Positions 36,378 to 40,859 of a stretch of DNA of 40,859 bases are shown here, one piece after another. The DNA is from Clostridiales bacterium (GTDB taxonomy: Bacteria; Bacillota; Clostridia; Lachnospirales; Lachnospiraceae): contig JAJBUL010000277.1 in assembly GCA_020860365.1 (NCBI GenBank), forward strand, positions 1-40,859, given 5' to 3'. Numbering within the stretch: the first letter of the stretch is position 1; every line of letters begins with the position of its first letter. The notes below the pieces were generated by a model. The model did no database searches. It saw only the letters and a program-made list of their open reading frames with translations, and was not told the origin of the DNA. The position numbers were made by a program, and so were the translations under genes.

Positions 36378-36471
36378 AGATTTGCAGTATTATTTCTGCC
36401 TGCCGCAGCCGGATATCTTTATACAAAAGACTTCGTTTTGATCGGCAATACAGATAAAAGAAAGGATCTAT

Positions 36472-37116
36472 ATGGACAAGACAGCTTATTTTGAACAGAT
36501 GCGTGATCGCCGAAAAAATGAAATTCTGGCAGAAGCAAAGACAATGTTCCTCAGCGAAGGAATAGCGGCATTCAGTATGCAGCAGCTGGCAAAAAATCTG
36601 GATGTATCGACCGTTACCCTCTATAAATATTTTAAAAATATGGATGATATTATGCGTGAATTAGCAGAGCAGATTATCAGAATGCTCGCGGAAAAGCTTT
36701 ACATATCTCATCCAGAACAGACGGACAATCCAACAGATGTCCTGACAAAGCAATTACGAAACTCATATAACATTATAATAAATCAAAGAGAAGACCTCTC
36801 TCTTTTATTTTTATTTCAGATACATCTGCGCAAGGGCAATGAAGAAGATCCAATTGAAAATGCTATTGATATCTATACGGAAAAATGGAAGGATTATTTA
36901 AAGGATTTGTTAGAAAATATGAGATCCTATGGGGACTTAAGGAAAGACCTGAGCCTGGAGGATGCCCTTTCTTTTATCTGGCAAACCAATGCGGCGCTGG
37001 TTCAGTACATCGGAATGTACTCCGATAAACAATACAGGAAGAATGAAAAACTCATCAGAGATCACATTGAACGAACCATACAGGCGTCCCTGCTTTATCT
37101 TAAACCTCACTCCTGA
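36472..37116 (+). CDS. TetR/AcrR-family transcriptional regulator
   Basis: A 214-residue regulator with an N-terminal TetR helix-turn-helix (RKNEILAEAKTMFLSEGIAAF then MQQLAKNLDVSTVTLYKYFKN, about 14-56) and a helical C-terminal ligand domain without recognisable specificity. AAAGGAT precedes the ATG. It is divergent from the acetylesterase-like gene, and inverted repeats in the gap suggest it regulates that gene and perhaps the SGNH hydrolase. Confidence 0.9.
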   Translation: MDKTAYFEQMRDRRKNEILAEAKTMFLSEGIAAFSMQQLAKNLDVSTVTLYKYFKNMDDIMRELAEQIIRMLAEKLYISHPEQTDNPTDVLTKQLRNSYNIIINQREDLSLLFLFQIHLRKGNEEDPIENAIDIYTEKWKDYLKDLLENMRSYGDLRKDLSLEDALSFIWQTNAALVQYIGMYSDKQYRKNEKLIRDHIERTIQASLLYLKPHS

Positions 37117-37244
37117 TTTTCTGACAGACTGTGATAGCAGGCAGAAGAACTTTTTTTGTCTCCTGCCTGAGTCGCCTGAATCAATAACCCAGTCTCCAAA
37201 TATCCGTGCATTGTATATTTTTTATTCAGGCCCGGGAGGCAAAT

Positions 37245-37514
37245 ATGCCTCTGCAGCAACTTCAAAGCGTGATGGATAGTAATAAGAAGCAGCCGGAGCA
37301 AAAAGCCAAACAGAAGTCGTTGACTGATGCAGCACCAAAGAAGCTGGGACGCCCAAAAGGTTCAAAAAACAAGAACACTCTGGAACGGGAAGCTCAGCAA
37401 CAAGCACAGCAGAAACGTGGCAGGGGCCGTCCCAAAGGTTCCAAGAACAGGAAAACTCTGGAGCGAAAAGCTCAGCTTGCTGCCACACAGGCACAGCCGA
37501 CTTCAAATGAGTGA
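37245..37514 (+). CDS. Small basic protein with two AT-hook motifs
   Basis: An 89-residue, highly charged protein. Two AT-hook-like repeats, KLGRPKGSKNKNTLERE and RGRGRPKGSKNRKTLERK, are separated by a Gln/Ala-rich spacer and flanked by low-complexity Gln/Lys stretches. AT-hooks bind the minor groove of A+T-rich DNA. GGGAGG stands 5 bases before the ATG at 37245; the frame extends upstream to 37206 without an RBS. Similar RPKGSKNK motifs also occur in some transposase-associated proteins, so a mobile-element origin is possible. Function unknown. Confidence 0.65.
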   Translation: MPLQQLQSVMDSNKKQPEQKAKQKSLTDAAPKKLGRPKGSKNKNTLEREAQQQAQQKRGRGRPKGSKNRKTLERKAQLAATQAQPTSNE

Positions 37515-37591
37515 CATCAATTAACGTTCTCTTGGTTTCTTCGCCTTCGTTTGTGCTAATAAATGGGGGCGGGAACTAAAGTTAATCTGAC

Positions 37592-38506
37592 TCATTCCAA
37601 AATCAATTCGTCCACCGTCACAAACGTATATCCCTGCTCCGTCAGCGCGTCCACAATCAAAAGCGCCGCATCCACTGAGGATTCATAATAATCATGCAAT
37701 AAAATAATGTCGTCCGGCTCGACTGCTTCGAGTACCCGCCGCACAACATCACTCACATTACACGTCGTCCAGTCCAGCGGATCCACATCCCAAAGCACCG
37801 GAATCATTTCAAAGGAACACTCCAGATCCTTTCGCCACGAGCCGAACGGCGGACGTACATATTCCGTATCCTTGCCGGTAATTTCTTTTACCAGGGCGCT
37901 GGTCTTCTCCACCTGCTCACAGGCCTCTTCCACACTCAGATCCGTGATTTTCACATGGTCATAGGTATGATTTCCAATCAGGTGCCCTTCCTGATTCATT
38001 CGGACAATGATCTCCTCATTGCCAGGAATGTTTTCACCGATCACAAAAAACGTTGCCTGTACGCCGCGCTCGGCCAGACCATCCAGCAATTTCACCGTAT
38101 AGACCGGATGCGGGCCATCGTCAAACGTCAGCGCTACGCGCCTGGTTTCGTCCCATTCCGTTTCATTTTCCCATTCTGCTTTCGTTGTCCGAGCAATTTC
38201 TGTTTCCCACGCCGTCTCTGTTTCTGTCTCTTTTGTCTCTGGCGTCGCGTCCACTGCTAATGCTGCGTCCGTTTTTTCTGCTTCCGCGGCCGCGTCTGCC
38301 GTCAATGCCATCCCAAGAGTTACATCCGCTGTCACCGACGTCTCCCAAGCCACATCCGTCTGCACGTTTTCTGCTCCCGAAACTGCATCCGCAATTTCAG
38401 GAGTTCCCCCTGCCGCATCCTCCTGCGGCAGACTCCGGTATATACAAATCAGCAAAACAACCGCTGTCATGCAGGAAAAAACAAACATCGGAAAATTCTT
38501 TTTCAT
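37592..38506 (-). CDS. Polysaccharide deacetylase (NodB domain), membrane-anchored
   Basis: A 304-residue exported enzyme of carbohydrate esterase family 4. It has a signal anchor at about 8-24, a Thr/Ala/Glu-rich linker (about 30-120), and a NodB domain with all main motifs: TFDDGP (127-132), metal ligands His180 and His184 in GNHTYDH, RPPFG (218-222), WDVDPLDW and LLHDYY. It is predicted to remove acetyl groups from cell-wall peptidoglycan or a related polymer outside the membrane. The start at 38506 (MKKNFPMF) is the natural signal-anchor start, but its RBS is weak; an ATG at 38548 is possible. It lies 76 bases downstream of tyrS in the same direction. Confidence 0.9.
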   Translation of the reverse strand: MKKNFPMFVFSCMTAVVLLICIYRSLPQEDAAGGTPEIADAVSGAENVQTDVAWETSVTADVTLGMALTADAAAEAEKTDAALAVDATPETKETETETAWETEIARTTKAEWENETEWDETRRVALTFDDGPHPVYTVKLLDGLAERGVQATFFVIGENIPGNEEIIVRMNQEGHLIGNHTYDHVKITDLSVEEACEQVEKTSALVKEITGKDTEYVRPPFGSWRKDLECSFEMIPVLWDVDPLDWTTCNVSDVVRRVLEAVEPDDIILLHDYYESSVDAALLIVDALTEQGYTFVTVDELILE

Positions 38507-38582
38507 CCTGTCCCGCCCTGTTTTCTGTCTATTTACTATATGAAGCAATTCACAGAAAAATACAGGTGCGGGACATACGGTA

Positions 38583-39812
38583 TTATTTTTTCAGCAGCAC
38601 CTTCCGGAAGTTTTTTTTTCCACGTTTCAGTACCAGGCCATCCGCAAATTTTTCTCCGGCCACCACAGCTTTGACGTCCGTCACCTTCTCGCCGTCCACC
38701 GTCACGCCGCCCTGCTCGATCGCCCGGCGTCCTTCGGAGCGGGACGGTACCAGTCCGGCTTTCAGAAGCAGAGCAATCAGCTCAATCGTGCCATTTTCAT
38801 CCAGATCCGCTTCTGTAATCTCAGCGGTCGGCATATCCGCGGCATTTCCTCCCCCGGCGAACAGCGCGCGCGCGCCTTCCTGCGCCTTCTTCGCTTCTTC
38901 CTCACCGTGAACGAGAGCCGTCAGTTCGTACGCGAGAATCTCCTTCGCAGAATTGAGCTGGCTGCCTTCCCATTTGTCCATCTCATTGATCTGCTCCAGC
39001 GGCAGGAAGGTCAGCATCCGCAAGCATTTCAACACGTCTGCGTCCGCCACGTTTCTCCAGTACTGGTAAAAATCAAACGGAGAGGTCTTATTCGGATCCA
39101 GCCATACCGCGCCGCTCTGCGTCTTGCCCATCTTCTTCCCTTCGGAGTTCAACAGAAGCGTAATCGTCATCGCGTACGCATCCTTGCCCAGCTTGCGGCG
39201 AATCAGCTCCGTACCGCCCAGCATATTGCTCCACTGGTCGTCGCCGCCGAACTGCATATTGCAACCGTAATTCTGGAAGAGCATATAGAAATCATAGCTC
39301 TGCATAATCATGTAGTTAAATTCCAGGAAGCTTAAGCCCCGCTCCATGCGCTGCTTATAGCACTCCGCGGTCAGCATCCGGTTCACGGAAAAATGCGCCC
39401 CCACCTCGCGCAGCAGCTCTACATAATTCAGCTTCATCAGCCAGTCCGCATTGTTCACCATCAACGCCTTATCATCCGAAAAGTCAATAAACCGGCTCAT
39501 CTGTGTTTTAAAACAGTCTCCATTATGCTGGATTGTCTCCGGCGTCATCATCTGGCGCATATCCGTCCGCCCGGACGGATCCCCGATCATGGCGGTTCCT
39601 CCCCCGATCAACGCAATCGGCTTATTTCCCGCCATCTGCAGGCGCTTCATCAGGCACAGCGCCATAAAATGGCCGACATGCAGGCTGTCCGCCGTCGGGT
39701 CAAATCCGATATAAAACGTCGCCTTCCCATTGTTTACCAGATCGCGGATTTTATCCTCATCCGTCACCTGCGCGATCAGGCCTCTAGCCACCAGTTCGTC
39801 ATAAATCTGCAT
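38583..39812 (-). CDS. tyrS: Tyrosyl-tRNA synthetase
   Basis: A 409-residue class I synthetase that charges tRNA(Tyr). The HIGH-type motif is HVGH (45-48), the tyrosine pocket includes [12 protein letters not shown] and the [10 protein letters not shown] region, the KMSKS-type motif is KMGKT (227-231), and an S4 RNA-binding domain occupies the C-terminus (about 345-409; [21 protein letters not shown]). The length is normal. It is preceded by a T-box leader with its own strong promoter, so expression rises when tRNA(Tyr) is uncharged. Confidence 0.97.
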   Translation of the reverse strand: MQIYDELVARGLIAQVTDEDKIRDLVNNGKATFYIGFDPTADSLHVGHFMALCLMKRLQMAGNKPIALIGGGTAMIGDPSGRTDMRQMMTPETIQHNGDCFKTQMSRFIDFSDDKALMVNNADWLMKLNYVELLREVGAHFSVNRMLTAECYKQRMERGLSFLEFNYMIMQSYDFYMLFQNYGCNMQFGGDDQWSNMLGGTELIRRKLGKDAYAMTITLLLNSEGKKMGKTQSGAVWLDPNKTSPFDFYQYWRNVADADVLKCLRMLTFLPLEQINEMDKWEGSQLNSAKEILAYELTALVHGEEEAKKAQEGARALFAGGGNAADMPTAEITEADLDENGTIELIALLLKAGLVPSRSEGRRAIEQGGVTVDGEKVTDVKAVVAGEKFADGLVLKRGKKNFRKVLLKK

Positions 39813-39881
39813 TGGTTTTTCCTCACTTTCATTTTACTTTGCTTCCGGCTTATCCGGATCAGGGAGAAGGCAAAAAGAAAA

Positions 39882-40307
39882 GCCCCCATCCCTATAATCA
39901 ATCTTATAAGGACGAGAGCTGTAAGTCCCGTGTTACCACCTTATTTCACAGACAGCTCACACTGTCCGCCTCACTGAGTACAGGAAAAACAGATCCCTCT
40001 ATACTCTGACACCGGATAACGGATGTCACTCCGCCACAGCCTACTAAGAATCTTGCTGACAGTTCCATATCTTCTCCAGTCTCGTGGATTCTGTGTGTTC
40101 CAGGACCAGACATTTCTGCAAATTCCGTTTGGTGCAGAGCTCCGGGATGTATTCAAAAACAGCTTCCGTGTGCACCTCTCATCTCGGGTCTTACTACGGC
40201 ATCCGAAAGCAAAATTCCTCTTTCCTGCTTTCGAAACCATGTGCGCTACCCCTGCCGGTAACTTTCTGTACCTTCCGCTGTTCTCTACTTGTTCCCTTCC
40301 TCGCTTT
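39882..40307 (-). ncRNA. T-box leader of tyrS
   Basis: On the minus strand the T-box core AAGGTGGTAACACGGG is at 39927-39942; its TGGT would pair with an A-CCA tRNA end, as in tRNA(Tyr). A terminator follows: a 16-bp stem with G-U pairs (39904-39919 with 39882-39897, loop of 6) and a T-rich tail. In Stem I an AGTAGAGA strand and an ACAGC/GCTGT helix frame a loop containing TAC at 40149-40151, the probable tyrosine specifier. Transcription should begin near 40307. Uncharged tRNA(Tyr) would favour the antiterminator and tyrS expression. Confidence 0.92.
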
Positions 40308-40313
40308 TGAGAA

Positions 40314-40342
40314 AGTATAGCTATTTCCCGCCGTTTTGTCAA
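40314..40342 (-). promoter_or_regulatory. Promoter of the tyrS T-box transcript
   Basis: On the minus strand a consensus TTGACA and TATACT are separated by 17 bases, immediately upstream of the T-box Stem I. Confidence 0.9.
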
Positions 40343-40389
40343 GGGCGAATTTGACTAGATGACGGAACGAAGAATTCTCGTAATTCCTG

Positions 40390-40641
40390 CTATGATACCG
40401 GATGAGAGTCTTTCCATTTTCCGGGCGTTGTTCCCTTCCATTTTTTAAAAATGCGAATAAACGCATTACTGTCCACAAAACCGACCATCCTGGCTACATC
40501 CGTGATTTTGAGATCAGGCTCCAGAAGCAATGCGGTCGCATGGTCTATACGTACGTCATACAGATAGTCCACGACACTTTTCTGATATTGCTCCCGAAAC
40601 TTTTTGGACAGATAAGAAGGCGCAATATGAGAAAAGTACAC
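40390..40641 (-). pseudogene. AraC-type DNA-binding domain fragment
   Basis: About 83 residues of an AraC/XylS C-terminal domain: YFSHIAPSYLSKKFREQ, then DHATALLLEPDLKITDVARM and VGFVDSNAFIRIFKKWKG with a natural stop. Only this domain remains. The upstream part of the gene is replaced by a permease fragment on the opposite strand. It was probably the C-terminus of a YesN-type response regulator. Confidence 0.75.
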
Positions 40642-40839
40642 TGGAGCCGCAGATTGTTTAACTACCTGAATGTTCTGGCTCTCGCCGGCATTGCGCTGGT
40701 GACATTATATCCGTTTCTGTATGTTGTATTCGCATCCATCAGCGACCCGGTCGAACTGATGGGGAACTCTTCGCTCCTGTGGAAGCCAATCGGCTTCTCT
40801 CTGGCCGTTACTATTCACGGGGTGGAGAAGACGGACTGA
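40627..40839 (+). pseudogene. Sugar ABC permease N-terminal fragment (LplC-like)
   Basis: The first ~60 residues of an LplC-type permease (MRKVHWSRRLFNYLNVLALA, then TLYPFLYVVFASISDPVELM and LLWKPIGFSLAV), after which the homology stops and an unrelated tail TIHGVEKTD leads to a stop. The break coincides with the 12-bp sequence GTTACTATTCAC at 40807-40818. It overlaps the AraC-type fragment on the other strand by 15 bases, so both were probably joined by a rearrangement. Confidence 0.7.
40807..40818 (+). repeat. 12-bp inverted repeat, right copy
   Basis: GTTACTATTCAC is the exact reverse complement of 42-53. It begins where the permease fragment loses homology, so it may be the boundary of a dispersed element that continues past the window. 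Confidence 0.35.
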
Positions 40840-40859
40840 GATTTTGAACTTTCGTGAGA

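Overview
The window looks like a chromosomal segment of an anaerobic Gram-positive Clostridia bacterium, most likely Lachnospiraceae. The grounds are purine-rich Shine-Dalgarno sequences, LplB/LplC-type sugar permeases paired with YesM/YesN-type two-component systems, a tyrS T-box leader, a yybP-ykoY-type manganese riboswitch, and strong sigma-A-like promoters with 17-bp spacers. No rRNA, tRNA, CRISPR array or complete insertion sequence was seen.

Region 1 (1-18.7 kb) is a sugar-utilisation locus built from two similar modules arranged head to head. The minus-strand module is a sensor kinase, an AraC-type response regulator, a solute-binding protein and two permeases. The plus-strand module holds a GH3 beta-glucosidase, a GH30 glycosidase, a second response regulator/kinase pair, two permeases, a second binding protein and a GH5 enzyme resembling exo-beta-1,3-glucanases. 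None of the three glycosidases has a signal peptide, so oligosaccharides are probably imported and cut in the cytoplasm. A beta-1,3- (possibly 1,6-) gluco-oligosaccharide is the best guess for the substrate. Both binding proteins carry twin-arginine leaders and no lipobox. The second two-component system is broken in both genes: an in-frame TAA in the regulator and a C7-tract frameshift in the kinase.

Region 2 (18.8-31.2 kb) is mostly housekeeping or conserved-hypothetical: an AAA/PD-(D/E)XK protein, a methyltransferase, a gene-free stretch with a DnaA-box cluster, two Lachnospiraceae-type hypothetical proteins, YbaK, a Mn riboswitch with a GDT1/UPF0016 exporter, RarA, and a LacI regulator divergent from an AEC transporter with two matching palindromic operators around the promoters.

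Region 3 (31.2-37.5 kb) is a decaying accessory patch. It has a CocE/NonD hydrolase interrupted by an in-frame TAA, fragments of a GH78 rhamnosidase and a sugar permease, an SGNH hydrolase, a sialate-O-acetylesterase-like gene interrupted by another in-frame TAA, a TetR regulator and a small AT-hook protein.

Region 4 (37.5-40.9 kb) has a polysaccharide deacetylase, tyrS with its T-box leader and promoter, and, at the edge, an AraC-type fragment colliding head-on with a permease fragment. A 12-bp inverted repeat lies near both ends of the window.

The most notable signals are the three in-frame ochre codons plus one homopolymer frameshift in otherwise well-preserved genes, the compact LacI/AEC regulatory region, the twin-arginine sugar-binding proteins, and the DnaA-box cluster away from any recognised replication gene.
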